36,010 nt of DNA from Oscillospiraceae bacterium. GTDB lineage: Bacteria > Bacillota > Clostridia > Oscillospirales > Acutalibacteraceae. The position numbers were made by a program, and so were the translations under genes. The notes beneath the pieces are model-generated. The model searched no databases. It was not told where the DNA came from and saw nothing but the letters and a program-made list of their open reading frames with translations. The stretch lies in the NCBI GenBank assembly GCA_015065695.1, contig SVPT01000014.1:1-36010 (forward strand). The letters run 5' to 3'. Positions 14,579 through 23,206 of the stretch are shown one piece after another (position 1 is the first letter of the stretch; each line of letters starts with the position of its first letter).

Positions 14579-15949
14579 ATGAATAAACTGCGAAGGGTTA
14601 TCGCTTGTACTCTTGCCTGCACACTTTCCCTTGCCGTCCTGATTATATGCGCCGGCTGCGGCAGACAGAATGACCCCACTGTAGTGACCCTATGGCACGT
14701 TTACGGCGGTCAGGCAGATTCTCCTCTCAATGCTCTTATTGATGAATTCAACGCCACAGTGGGCGCGAAGCAGAATATCCGTGTACAGGTCACCAGCGTG
14801 ACCAACACCAACACCATTCACGAAAACGTGCTGGCTTCTGCATACAACGACCCCGGAGCCCCCGAGCTGCCCGATATGTTCATCTCCTATCCCAAGACGG
14901 TGCTTGCTATGCCGGATGACACTGTACTGGTGGACTATTCCGAGCATTTCACCAAGGCAGAGCTGGATAAGTTTATCCCCGAGTTTATCGAGGAGGGCAT
15001 GGTCAATGACCGCCTGACGGTGCTGCCTGTTGCCAAATCCACCGAGATAATGTTCATCAACAAGACCGACTTCGACCGCTTTGCTGCCGCCACAGGGGCG
15101 CAGATAAGCGACCTGACCACATGGGAAGGGCTGTACGGTCTGGCTGATGACTACTACGCCTGGACCGACGCAAAGACCCCTGACATCAAAAACGACGGCA
15201 AGACCTTCTTTGTCCACGACTACCACTTCGATTATTTTCAGGTGGGCGTGGAATCGCTGGGCGAGAGCTTTTTTGAGGGCGAGGGACTGGCTTTCGGTCC
15301 TGCCTTTGAGCAGGTGTGGAAGCCCTACGCACGCGCAACCCTTGAGGGCGGCGTGTGGCTGCAGAGCGGCTACGCAACCGAGCCTCTGCGCACGGGCGAT
15401 TCCATCGTGTCGGTTGCTTCCTCTGCAAGCGTGCTGTATTACTCCGACACAGTGACCTACCCTGACAATGTTTCCGAGAAGGTGGAGATTATCGCTCTGC
15501 CCTGCCCGGTGTTTGAAGGCGGGGAAAAGCTGGTCATGCAGCGTGGCGCAGGAATGTGTACTGTAAAATCCACCCCCGAAAAGACCAAAGCCTGCATCAC
15601 CTTCCTCAAATGGCTGACCGAGCCGAAGCACAATGTGGATTTTGTCACCTCTCTTGGATATATGCCTGTCACCACCGAAGCCTTTGACAGCTATCTCACC
15701 GATGCCATAGACGGCCTGACCGACCCCAAGTACAAATCCCTGTACGAGGCATTCATTGCCACGCAGCAGGAGTATACATTCTATAACGCACCCAAGCTGG
15801 ACAGCTATCTCAAGCTGGAAACCCGCTTTGAGGAAATGGTAAGAAGCAGCCTGACAGCAGGCAGATATGCCTATCTGGAGCAGGGCAGGAGTATTGATGA
15901 GCTTACCCTTTCCGTTCTGGAGGATTTCAAGCAAAGCTACGCAGATTAA
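14579..15949 (+). CDS. Extracellular solute-binding lipoprotein (family 1, ABC type)
   Basis: The 456-residue product has a lipoprotein signal peptide (residues 1-26, lipid-accepting Cys27 in ICAGC). It is followed by the family-1 solute-binding fold, recognisable from VVTLWHVYGGQADSPLNALI, a DEFN segment, and MFINKTDFDRF with an aromatic-rich cleft further on. Such proteins bind sugars or oligosaccharides for ABC uptake. No permease or ATPase genes follow; instead the next gene, 36 bases on, is a membrane sensor with a LuxR domain. The protein may therefore act partly or only in sensing. The ATG at 14579 is nine bases after AAGGGG; ATG at 14573 is an alternative with poorer spacing. Confidence 0.85.
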   Translation: MNKLRRVIACTLACTLSLAVLIICAGCGRQNDPTVVTLWHVYGGQADSPLNALIDEFNATVGAKQNIRVQVTSVTNTNTIHENVLASAYNDPGAPELPDMFISYPKTVLAMPDDTVLVDYSEHFTKAELDKFIPEFIEEGMVNDRLTVLPVAKSTEIMFINKTDFDRFAAATGAQISDLTTWEGLYGLADDYYAWTDAKTPDIKNDGKTFFVHDYHFDYFQVGVESLGESFFEGEGLAFGPAFEQVWKPYARATLEGGVWLQSGYATEPLRTGDSIVSVASSASVLYYSDTVTYPDNVSEKVEIIALPCPVFEGGEKLVMQRGAGMCTVKSTPEKTKACITFLKWLTEPKHNVDFVTSLGYMPVTTEAFDSYLTDAIDGLTDPKYKSLYEAFIATQQEYTFYNAPKLDSYLKLETRFEEMVRSSLTAGRYAYLEQGRSIDELTLSVLEDFKQSYAD

Positions 15950-15985
15950 GCCATTACCATTATTTAATACAAGGAGGCAGGCGGA

Positions 15986-17602
15986 ATGACCGATATGATT
16001 CTTGACCGGATAAGAAGAATGCGCACTCTGCTTGCCGAAACCAAAAAGCAGGAAGTGAGTATGCGCTTCCGCCTGAACCTGTACTGGCTGAGTATGCTGG
16101 TTGCGCTGATTGCCGCACTGCTTCTTGTGCTGAGTGTTACCGGTGTTTTCTCCGACTCCCAGCGCAAACTGGGCAGCACCCTTGACCTGCAGCAGCAGAA
16201 CACCGCGGATCGTATTGCCCGCCACACCGACACGCTGACCGCACAGGGCATTTCCCTTTCCAATATGCTGAGCGATGAGCTGAGTGGTTTTCTCTCCGAT
16301 GGCAACCTTACCTTTGATGACCTGAATAACTCCCCCGAGCTTATCGCGGAGGCCGAGGAGCGGCTGTACTATGTGATGGACACCACCCTCCGCACCGCCG
16401 AATGCAGCGGCGTGTATTTTATTCTGGACGTCACCGCCAACACAGGGCTGGAAACGTCAGGTCACTCCCGCGCAGGTCTTTACCTGCGCTATTCCGACCT
16501 TAGCGGAGTAAACTCCGCGGACAAGCACACGGTGCTTTTCCGCGGCTCGCCGCAGGTTGCGCGCAGCAAAAATGTGGAGATGCACAACCGCTGGAATCTG
16601 GAGTTTGACACAACGCTCATTCCCTCCTATGACACCGTCATCAACAGCCCTGTTGACCGCTTGGCTGACGGCTGTATGTGGACAAAGCGTATGCCCCTGA
16701 AGGATACCTGGGAGAGCGCAATGCTGCTGTGCGTGCCCATCATCGACCAAAGCGGTGCGGTGCGCGGAATGTGCGGCATGGAGCTGAGCGACCTTTATTT
16801 CCGCCTGTCCTATGTTTCCTCCCACAGCACCTACGGCAGCACCCTGACAGTGCTGACCCCCTGCGAGGAATACAACATAAATCTGGGCGATGCCATGATA
16901 GGTCATTCGGAGGACGTTTATCTCTCCACCGATGGCATCATGTCCATATCCCACGGAAAATACTACAACACCTACTCCATCGAAGGAGAGTGCTATCTTG
17001 GTCAGCACCGGCATCTTGCCGTACACACCCACGATGACAAGCCGCTTGCAGTGCTTACCCTGCTCCCGGAAAGCAGCTACAGCCGCTCGGCGCGCACCAG
17101 CCGCTTTTTCTGGACGGTAGGCTTCCTCGCCTTCTTCCTCATCTCACTGGGCACATCGTTCTATTTCTCCAAGATATTTGTGCGCCCCATCACCAATATG
17201 CTGGACAGCATACAGCAGGATACTGTGGACGAAGACCAGCAGTCGGGCATACAGGAGATAGACCAGCTTCTCAGATTTATCCGTGAGCGCACCCAGAAGC
17301 AGACTGATGGCGGGCTGCCCCCCAACATCGAAAAACTCTTCACCGCCTTCACAGCGCGGGTCAGCACACTCACCTCCACCGAGCGCACCATTCTGCAGTA
17401 TTACATCGACGGCTACGACATCAACTCCATCGCTGAGATGGCGTTCATCAGCGTCAACACGGTCAAGAAGCACAACACCAACATCAACCGCAAGCTGGAG
17501 CTTTCCACCCGCGAGGAGCTGCTGCTCTATATCGATCTTTACCGCAGATGCGGACGTATTGACGAGATTTCCAATACCGCCAAACCTAGCCAAGAGGAAT
17601 AG
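15986..17602 (+). CDS. Membrane-bound sensor with C-terminal LuxR-type DNA-binding domain
   Basis: The 538-residue product has a short cytoplasmic N-terminus, a membrane helix (about 30-54), a roughly 310-residue extracytoplasmic region with a double-Cache-like layout (SGVYFILDVTANTG, AMLLCVPIIDQSGAVRGMCGMELS), and a second membrane helix (about 372-398, FLAFFLISLGTSFYFSKIF). A HAMP-like stretch with IRPI-type sequence (VRPITNMLDSIQQD) follows. The C-terminus is a GerE/LuxR helix-turn-helix (LTSTERTILQYYIDGYDINS, then IAEMAFISVNTVKKHNTNIN). No kinase or receiver domain is present, so it appears to be a one-component transcription factor held in the membrane. ATG at 15986 follows AAGGAGG by eight bases. 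Likely co-transcribed with the binding protein upstream. Confidence 0.8.
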   Translation: MTDMILDRIRRMRTLLAETKKQEVSMRFRLNLYWLSMLVALIAALLLVLSVTGVFSDSQRKLGSTLDLQQQNTADRIARHTDTLTAQGISLSNMLSDELSGFLSDGNLTFDDLNNSPELIAEAEERLYYVMDTTLRTAECSGVYFILDVTANTGLETSGHSRAGLYLRYSDLSGVNSADKHTVLFRGSPQVARSKNVEMHNRWNLEFDTTLIPSYDTVINSPVDRLADGCMWTKRMPLKDTWESAMLLCVPIIDQSGAVRGMCGMELSDLYFRLSYVSSHSTYGSTLTVLTPCEEYNINLGDAMIGHSEDVYLSTDGIMSISHGKYYNTYSIEGECYLGQHRHLAVHTHDDKPLAVLTLLPESSYSRSARTSRFFWTVGFLAFFLISLGTSFYFSKIFVRPITNMLDSIQQDTVDEDQQSGIQEIDQLLRFIRERTQKQTDGGLPPNIEKLFTAFTARVSTLTSTERTILQYYIDGYDINSIAEMAFISVNTVKKHNTNINRKLELSTREELLLYIDLYRRCGRIDEISNTAKPSQEE

Positions 17603-17652
17603 CACTCTATAATATTTGCAGTTTATCCGTGAAATTTTCGCTCTACCCCACA

Positions 17653-17696
17653 GGCATACATGGCTCTGTTTTCTGAGCCGTGTATGCCTTTTGTTT
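17653..17696 (+). terminator. Rho-independent terminator after the LuxR-sensor gene
   Basis: GGCATACATGGCTC, an eight-base loop and GAGCCGTGTATGCC form a 14-base stem with one G-T pair, followed by TTTTGTTTG. The rest of the gap to 17936 holds the palindromes listed next and no gene. Confidence 0.88.
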
Positions 17697-17762
17697 GTTC
17701 TCAAAAGAAGCATCAGGAATTTTGCAGTATTTCTGCACAATGGGGGGCACTTAGAGTGCAGG

Positions 17763-17822
17763 ACAATATGCACACACACGGCGCTGAGTGTATGTGCATA
17801 TTGTATACTACTCTGTAGTATA
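17763..17822. promoter_or_regulatory. Two abutting long palindromes upstream of the envelope-gene operon
   Basis: The first has 16-base arms (17763-17778 and 17789-17804, starting ACAATATGCACA and ending TGTGCATATTGT, one mismatch) around a 10-base centre. The second, TATACTAC-TCT-GTAGTATA at 17804-17822, is perfect and shares its first base with the end of the first. They lie 115 bases upstream of the gene at 17937. No clean sigma-A promoter fits nearby, which hints at activator dependence. The membrane LuxR protein just upstream is a candidate binder, by position only. Confidence 0.55.
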
Positions 17823-17936
17823 TCGGCGTATTTTGCCGTAATTTACTACTCAGGAGCATTTACTCCAGCCGAAAATAATGCTACTATGCACCCACACCAA
17901 GACAAAAACTCACGAAGCAAAGGTGGTGAAAAAACC

Positions 17937-18344
17937 ATGGAAACCATGATCCATATCCTGCCCGACCAGATGGCAGATAACTCTTCCTCAGAGGAGTTTC
18001 GTTTCAGTATTGGCTGTGCGGAGTGCGGTCAGCCGGTACACAGCCTTCCCGTCCGTTTCTCCAAGGCAGGTGTCCTGCCGCCCACCGACGGCAAACAGGT
18101 CGTATATACCGCCCTGTACGAAAGGGAAAAGGAGAACGCACGTCGGCTGGCAGTAAAAAGCATCGGCGAGCATCTCAGCCTGTGCCCCATCTGCGGACGG
18201 CTGGTGTGCGATCGTTGTTTCCTCGTCTGCGAGGATCTGGATATGTGCGCAGCCTGTGCAATGCGGCTGCAGGAGGAGGGCGAGCCGGTCATATCTCCTG
18301 CCCTGTCCGAGTCTCCTCACAATCCGGATCACGGCGACCAATAA
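17937..18344 (+). CDS. Small cysteine-rich zinc-ribbon protein
   Basis: The 135-residue product has paired cysteines at 27/30, 83/86, 91/94 and 104/107, including SLCPICGRLVCDRCF and DMCAACAMRL. These look like two or more treble-clef or ribbon zinc sites. It has no membrane segment. The ATG at 17937 follows AGGTGGTG by eight bases; the longer frame upstream crosses the palindromes and the preceding terminator. It is the first gene of the group running to 21212 and may serve as a regulator or scaffold for the membrane proteins that follow. No named family is recognised. Confidence 0.65.
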   Translation: METMIHILPDQMADNSSSEEFRFSIGCAECGQPVHSLPVRFSKAGVLPPTDGKQVVYTALYEREKENARRLAVKSIGEHLSLCPICGRLVCDRCFLVCEDLDMCAACAMRLQEEGEPVISPALSESPHNPDHGDQ

Positions 18345-18407
18345 AACATATTTTCAATTGGCACAATCAGACTACACTGCACAATCACTATCAAGGAGGT
18401 AAAGAAC

Positions 18408-19610
18408 ATGAGCAAATCAAACGGCACCGTCAACTCTAATCTGCCGAGAATGATCGTCAGGGAGCAAACGGCAGCCAACACCACCGTCCCGCCTCTGCCT
18501 GCTATGCCCGAGGGCTACCAGTACGGCGGAGAATGGATGGATCCCCAGTGGAAGAAGGACGTGAGGACAGGCAAGAAGCTATTTAAGAACTTCCCTTTCC
18601 AGATGGGTGCAATTCTGCTGGCAACAGTCGGTCTGGCTGTAGGACTGGGGCTGGCAGGCAACGCCTGTGCAGCTTCCAGGAACCCTGTCGATGACAACAA
18701 GGGAGGCTACTCCCAGAACTATGGTGACGACAACCCCGGCGACATGGACCTTGGTGGCAGCGCTGCCCCCGGCGGTCTGCTTGGCAGCCCCGTCAGCGGT
18801 GCTGTCGGCGATGTCGGTGTTACTATCAAGGGCTGCAAGTTTGCAGAGGACTACTATGGCGAATCCTGTGTCATGGTTGAATATGAAATAGTCAACAATG
18901 GCAGCGAAAACGCCGTGTTCTATATGCTTGACCACAAGGTGTTCCAGAACAATGTTCAGCTTACTCCCTCCATCGGCAAGACCGAGGAGTACGATAACAT
19001 GGAACAGACACTTGAGGTACAGCCCGGAGGCACACACACCGTACACTGCCTGTACGTTCTGGGCAATTCCGAAGACCCCATCACCGTTGAGGTGGGCGAC
19101 CTTCTGCAGATGACCAGTGACAAGGTTACTGCACAGTTTGACCTCGCCGGAGAAAACGTCCCTGCTGCTCCCGTTGAGGAAGAAGACACCGGCAGCAGCA
19201 GCGGTGCATTCATCGCCCCTGTAGTCGATGGTATCGAGCGAATCACCGGCACTGTTGACGATGCCTACATCGAGATCTATGACTACAACCTCTGGGAGGA
19301 CGCTTCCGGTCAGAAGTACATCGTCCTTTCCATCGAAGAGACCAACATGGGCGGCAGCGCTTATCCCGCCTCTGCTTTCTATGAGGTCTATGCCGAGCAG
19401 GACGGCTATGAGCTGACCCACGTTACCGGCGGAATGGAAGGCTATGGCGATCAGTTCCTTGCCGACCTCGCACCGGGCGAGACCCGTCAGGTTCACCTGT
19501 TCTTCCGCGGAGTAAACTTTGACGGCGGCGTGGCTAAAATCTCCCTTTACAACTTCTTCAATGAAGATGAATTTGTCGGCATTGAAGCAAATATGTACAG
19601 CCTGGATTAA
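18408..19610 (+). CDS. Membrane-anchored protein with DUF5067-like Ig domains
   Basis: The 400-residue product has a proline-rich cytoplasmic head (1-60), one membrane helix (about 64-84) and a Gly/Asp-rich linker, then two beta-sandwich repeats. The first (about 130-240) reads ESCVMVEYEIVNNGSENAVF and YMLDHKVFQNNVQL, as in DUF5067/FxLYD-type extracellular domains. The second (about 275-395) has the same strand pattern (ETNMGGSAYPASAFYEVYAE). Such proteins sit on the outer face of the membrane; their ligand is unknown. A strong AAGGAGG site precedes the ATG. It is 63 bases after the zinc-ribbon gene and 20 bases before the next gene. Confidence 0.7.
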   Translation: MSKSNGTVNSNLPRMIVREQTAANTTVPPLPAMPEGYQYGGEWMDPQWKKDVRTGKKLFKNFPFQMGAILLATVGLAVGLGLAGNACAASRNPVDDNKGGYSQNYGDDNPGDMDLGGSAAPGGLLGSPVSGAVGDVGVTIKGCKFAEDYYGESCVMVEYEIVNNGSENAVFYMLDHKVFQNNVQLTPSIGKTEEYDNMEQTLEVQPGGTHTVHCLYVLGNSEDPITVEVGDLLQMTSDKVTAQFDLAGENVPAAPVEEEDTGSSSGAFIAPVVDGIERITGTVDDAYIEIYDYNLWEDASGQKYIVLSIEETNMGGSAYPASAFYEVYAEQDGYELTHVTGGMEGYGDQFLADLAPGETRQVHLFFRGVNFDGGVAKISLYNFFNEDEFVGIEANMYSLD

Positions 19611-19630
19611 GAAAGAGGTGAACAGCAACC

Positions 19631-20416
19631 ATGAAAAAATTTGATTTTAACGAATTTATCGGCGGCTTCAAGGAAATGTTCAAAAGCCCCGACAACATCA
19701 AGGTTATCCTCACAACAGTGCTGGCACTGTTCCTCGTGCTGTTCATCGCCATGGGCGGCTGCGCTTCCTGCGGCTGTCAGGGCATAGTCCGCTGCAATGG
19801 CTGCGGCAGCTCTGAGGTTTCCGATGCGCCCGACGGCGGCAACAATGTTCAGGACGGCAATGGCTCTTCCCTGTTTGAGGGCATGACCCCTGCCGCCGCA
19901 ACCATCTCCGATGAGTACGCGGGAGCTGCCGCTACCATCTTCTATCCCGTTGAGCTTTGCACCTACACCGAGGACAGCACTCAGTTCTGGGCAAACTGGG
20001 TCGGCAGAATTGCTGTCGCTGCCGACGGCAAGTTCTCCATACAGCCCGATTTCGATTATATTTCCAATTCCTACAAGGCTGACGGCTCCAACTGCGCCAC
20101 CTTTGAGGAGGTACAGCAGTCCTTCCAGGAGCGTTACGGCAGCAGCCCTGAAACCTACGGCGAACTGACCGCAGGCGGCAACAACGGCTTCTGGTATGTA
20201 TACGGCGGCTACACCACCGCTGTGTTCCCCGTGCTGGATACCAACCTCGTGCTTGAGATTTCTCTCATTCCCGCAGACCTTGACCAGAACGCAGACGATG
20301 CCACTGCAAAGGCATCTGCACTGATGCAGGACGAAGAACTGCTTGCTATCCTTGACACCCTGCAGATAACCACTATCGACACTGTCCCCGATGCTTCCAC
20401 ATATACCTTCGAATAA
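19631..20416 (+). CDS. Membrane-anchored extracytoplasmic protein, unknown
   Basis: The 261-residue product has an amphipathic head, a membrane helix (about 23-43) and a cysteine cluster just outside it (CASCGCQGIVRCNGCG, residues 44-59). A Gly/Asp linker and a soluble alpha/beta domain follow (TQFWANWVGRIAVAADGKFS, NNGFWYVYGGYTTAVFPVLD). The cysteine cluster at the membrane surface could form disulfides or bind metal. I do not recognise the family. It shares the anchor-linker-domain layout of the preceding protein and is probably co-transcribed with it (GAGGTG site in the 20-base gap). Confidence 0.65.
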   Translation: MKKFDFNEFIGGFKEMFKSPDNIKVILTTVLALFLVLFIAMGGCASCGCQGIVRCNGCGSSEVSDAPDGGNNVQDGNGSSLFEGMTPAAATISDEYAGAAATIFYPVELCTYTEDSTQFWANWVGRIAVAADGKFSIQPDFDYISNSYKADGSNCATFEEVQQSFQERYGSSPETYGELTAGGNNGFWYVYGGYTTAVFPVLDTNLVLEISLIPADLDQNADDATAKASALMQDEELLAILDTLQITTIDTVPDASTYTFE

Positions 20417-20434
20417 GCATCACACCTCCCCCCT

Positions 20435-20453
20435 CCCGCAGCGTTAATGCGGG
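20435..20453 (+). other. Small hairpin in the gap before the AIM24 gene
   Basis: CCCGCA, a seven-base loop and TGCGGG lie between the two genes without a T-tract. It may stabilise the mRNA 3' end or be incidental; the 109-base gap holds nothing else clear. Confidence 0.3.
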
Positions 20454-20525
20454 AACGGCAATAAACCACACTACTGAACGATACCATAAACATATTATTG
20501 ATTATTTGAAAGAGAGGATTATACC

Positions 20526-21212
20526 ATGAAATATCAGATCATCGGCGAGCCCCTGCCCGTAGCAGTCTGCACCATAAACCCCGGCGAGACCCTTATTTCC
20601 GAGCGTGGCTCCATGAGCTGGATGACTCCCAACATCAAGATGGAAACCAAAGGCACCGGCGGTCTTGGCAAGATGATCGGACGTCTGGCTTCCGGCGAGT
20701 CCGCTTTCCAGAACCGCTTCACCTCCGAGAGCGGCGAGGGCATGATTGCTTTCGCTTCCAGCTTCCCCGGCTCTATCCGCGCCTTTGAGATTGCACCCGG
20801 CAAGGAAATGATCGTCCAGAAGTCCGGCTTCCTCGCCAGCGATGACACTGTTGAGCTGTCTGTGTTCTTCCAGAAGAAGCTGGGCGCAGGTCTTGCAGGC
20901 GGCGAAGGCTTCATCATGCAGAAGCTGTCCGGCACCGGTACTGCTCTGATCGAAATTGACGGCTTTGCTGTTGAGTACGAGTTGGAAGCAGGTCAGTCCA
21001 TGATCATCGACAACGGCTATCTGGCTGCTATGTCCGCCACCTGCACCATGGACGTCCAGATGAACAAGGGTCTGAAGAATATGCTCTTCGGCGGCGAAGG
21101 TATGTTCAACACCGTCGTCACCGGCCCCGGCATCATCGTCCTGCAGACCATGCCCATCACCGGCGTTGCCAACGCCCTCATTCCCTTCCTGCCCTTCGGC
21201 GAGAAGAAATAA
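20526..21212 (+). CDS. AIM24 family protein (TIGR00266-like)
   Basis: The 228-residue product matches the bacterial AIM24/TIGR00266 family over its full length. It starts MKYQIIGEPLPVAVCTINPG and continues ERGSMSWMTPNIKMETKGTG, KEMIVQKSGFLASDDTVELS and GFAVEYELEAGQSMIIDNGY. The fold is a double beta-helix trimer. The yeast relative affects mitochondrial inner-membrane architecture; bacterial function is not established. There are no membrane helices. It follows a GAGAGG site. Its place after two membrane-anchored proteins suggests an envelope-related role. Codon use is strongly biased to GGC and CTG-type codons, suggesting high expression. Confidence 0.9.
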   Translation: MKYQIIGEPLPVAVCTINPGETLISERGSMSWMTPNIKMETKGTGGLGKMIGRLASGESAFQNRFTSESGEGMIAFASSFPGSIRAFEIAPGKEMIVQKSGFLASDDTVELSVFFQKKLGAGLAGGEGFIMQKLSGTGTALIEIDGFAVEYELEAGQSMIIDNGYLAAMSATCTMDVQMNKGLKNMLFGGEGMFNTVVTGPGIIVLQTMPITGVANALIPFLPFGEKK

Positions 21213-21258
21213 GTCTGGTTTTCTATTTCCCGTTCAATTGAACCAATAGCAACTATCA

Positions 21259-21298
21259 AGACCCGAACCTTTTGCCGCAAAGCAGAGGGTTCGGGTCT
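21259..21298 (+). terminator. Hairpin after the AIM24 gene, probable terminator
   Basis: AGACCCGAACC and GGTTCGGGTCT form a perfect 11-base stem with an 18-base loop. No T-tract follows, so termination may be weak or Rho-dependent. Confidence 0.5.
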
Positions 21299-21359
21299 GG
21301 TAATTCGAGAAATCATGTTGTATAATATTTCATAACAAAAACAAAGGGAAGTGAACCGA

Positions 21360-22328
21360 ATGAAAAAGATGATTTCTATGTTCTGTGCTGTGCTGCTGTG
21401 CCTTATGTGCCTTGCTGCCTGCGGCGACAAGCCGGAAAAGCCCGACAACGCTGTCTCTCCCACCAATCATGTGTCCCAGTCCGACACAAACGGCAAGGAC
21501 GCCGCTGCGATAGGTGAATCCAACGACCCCGCAGAGCTGCCCGGCAAACGGTACGATGACATCACCGACGATGATTTTGCCGATACCTACTGGGTGGCGG
21601 TGGAGTTTGTGTCCGTCGAATCGCAGGTGGAGGTCAATCCCATGCCGTGGGAAACCTGGAACGTAGACCTTATCCTCTACAAAGAGGGCGGGGCAAAATT
21701 CCGCAGCGTTATGTTTGATTCCTACACCGAGGGCGCGCAGATGTACAGCGACTGCTGGTGGAGTGTTGATGAAGATGCGGACGAACTGCAAATCGGGCTT
21801 TACGATGCCGAAACCCTGCTTATCGGCAAGTTGAAGGAAGGACAGCTGTATATGGAATACAGCGGCGGCACACTGCGCTTTGAACGCGGAGAAGAAATGC
21901 CGATAAACGGTGATGAATGGTGCACTGCCGACCTTGTTGGCACATGGAAGCTGGAAACCCATGAAATCGAAGGCTACGGAGGAACCGCTGAGGAGATGGG
22001 CATGAGCGGCTCAATAACCTTCTCTGCCGATTACCCCGGTCTCACCGCCAACTTCGTCAATCATCAGGACAACGGCAACGAGATCTCCGTGTGGAACGCG
22101 CCGGTGGAGCGTACGGATCTTGGTCTGTACGACGGCTGCTACAACACACGTTGGACCGTTATGTTCGAGCTTGAGCCGGACGATATTTCTTACAAGAGGG
22201 AATGCTGGGCCACTATGGTCGACCGCGACACCCTCGAGGTAATGCTCTTCTCATATTATGAGGGAGAAGAATATCCCACCCTCTGTATCCAGAGATACAG
22301 CTGGCAGGGCGATGGCGCTGTGGGCTGA
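21360..22328 (+). CDS. Secreted lipoprotein, unknown function
   Basis: The 322-residue product has a classic lipoprotein signal peptide (MKKMISMFCAVLLCLMCLAA followed by Cys21, lipobox LAAC) and an Asp/Asn-rich linker to about residue 60. The mature part is all-beta and acidic with two similar lipocalin-like halves (TYWVAVEFVSVESQVEVNPM, then DLVGTWKLETHEIEGYGGTA). The GTWKLE element resembles the first strand of small lipocalin-like lipoproteins common in Clostridia. A TATAAT at 21321-21326 suggests its own promoter. The ATG at 21360 is nine bases after AGGGAA; a GTG at 21351 is less likely. Ligand unknown. Confidence 0.7.
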   Translation: MKKMISMFCAVLLCLMCLAACGDKPEKPDNAVSPTNHVSQSDTNGKDAAAIGESNDPAELPGKRYDDITDDDFADTYWVAVEFVSVESQVEVNPMPWETWNVDLILYKEGGAKFRSVMFDSYTEGAQMYSDCWWSVDEDADELQIGLYDAETLLIGKLKEGQLYMEYSGGTLRFERGEEMPINGDEWCTADLVGTWKLETHEIEGYGGTAEEMGMSGSITFSADYPGLTANFVNHQDNGNEISVWNAPVERTDLGLYDGCYNTRWTVMFELEPDDISYKRECWATMVDRDTLEVMLFSYYEGEEYPTLCIQRYSWQGDGAVG

Positions 22329-22377
22329 CAAAAAGACGCAGGGCAATTGTAAGACGCCACCGCCACACCACCTGCAA

Positions 22378-22426
22378 AACAAGCGTTGCTTGGGGAAACT
22401 TTCCACAAGCAACGCTTGTTTTTTTA
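22378..22426. terminator. Bidirectional terminator between convergent genes
   Basis: CAAGCGTTGCTTG and CAAGCAACGCTTG form a perfect 13-base stem with T-rich sequence on the plus strand (TTTTTTT), and shorter A/T flanks that also serve the minus strand. It separates the lipoprotein gene from the convergent hydrolase gene. Confidence 0.9.
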
Positions 22427-22441
22427 TTCTCATATTACCTT

Positions 22442-23185
22442 TTACTGACCCTCGCTGATACTCTCGGCAATCTTCTCTGCGGTGAAACTTATCTGTTCGC
22501 TGCTGCTGATATTTGGTACGCCGTCACCCTCCTGAGGGCCGTACACACCGAAACCGGCGTGGCAGCCGCCTTCAATGACGTATTCGGTGAAGCCGTCGGG
22601 AAGATTGGGTTTATATTTCTCGTATTTCTCCGCATTCATCACCTTGTCTTCGCTGCCGTATATCGAGATGGTATTGAGTTCTGTTTCCGAAATATCAGCG
22701 GTTGAATAAGCAGCAAGCAGGATCAGTCCGTCAAAATCATCGGTGTTATTTTCAACATAGCTTGCAGCCATGCTGCCTCCCAGCGAGTGCCCGCCGATAT
22801 ACCATTTCTCTACCTGGGGAAACATCTCCTGTATTCCGTCTGCGGCGTTTACATCAAGCACAGCAAGATTGAAGGGCATTTCCACAAGAATACTCAGCAC
22901 ACCCTTTTCCGCCAAAGCCATCATCAGCGGGTCGTATGCGGCGGCTTCCACCTTTCCTCCCGGGTAAAACACCAGACCTGCCGACGGTTCTTCCGGTATG
23001 TACGCAACAGCACCGTCGTCCATTTGCCTTTTCGATATGCTTTCAGAATATGCAAAGGCGGCAATGGCGGTTTCGTCAGCATGATAATAATCCGACAAGT
23101 ATATTGCGCTCAGGGCAGCAAGCATAACGACAACAGCCAAAACGGATGACAGCCATATCATCAGTCTCTTTTTACTATTTTTCAC
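22442..23185 (-). CDS. Membrane-anchored alpha/beta hydrolase
   Basis: The 247-residue product has an N-terminal membrane helix (about 8-30) and an extracytoplasmic alpha/beta-hydrolase domain. Catalytic residues are visible: Ser134 in GGHSLGGS, Asp180 in YGSEDKVM and His209 in GGCHAGFG. The early AGLVFYPGGKVE segment is the oxyanion region of the hydrolase_5/dienelactone-like group. The start is GTG at 23185, seven bases after GAGGG; ATG three bases upstream is out of frame. It is divergent from the TetR gene and shares its operator region, so the esterase is probably in the same regulon. The substrate is likely a lipid or ester. Confidence 0.82.
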   Translation of the reverse strand: MKNSKKRLMIWLSSVLAVVVMLAALSAIYLSDYYHADETAIAAFAYSESISKRQMDDGAVAYIPEEPSAGLVFYPGGKVEAAAYDPLMMALAEKGVLSILVEMPFNLAVLDVNAADGIQEMFPQVEKWYIGGHSLGGSMAASYVENNTDDFDGLILLAAYSTADISETELNTISIYGSEDKVMNAEKYEKYKPNLPDGFTEYVIEGGCHAGFGVYGPQEGDGVPNISSSEQISFTAEKIAESISEGQ

Positions 23186-23206
23186 ATTATCACCCTCGTT
23201 TTTTTA

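Noticed and set aside
14690-16225. 511-codon minus-strand frame opposite the solute-binding protein gene
   Set aside because: It is antisense to a gene with a lipoprotein signal and a clear fold, and arises from GC-rich codon bias.
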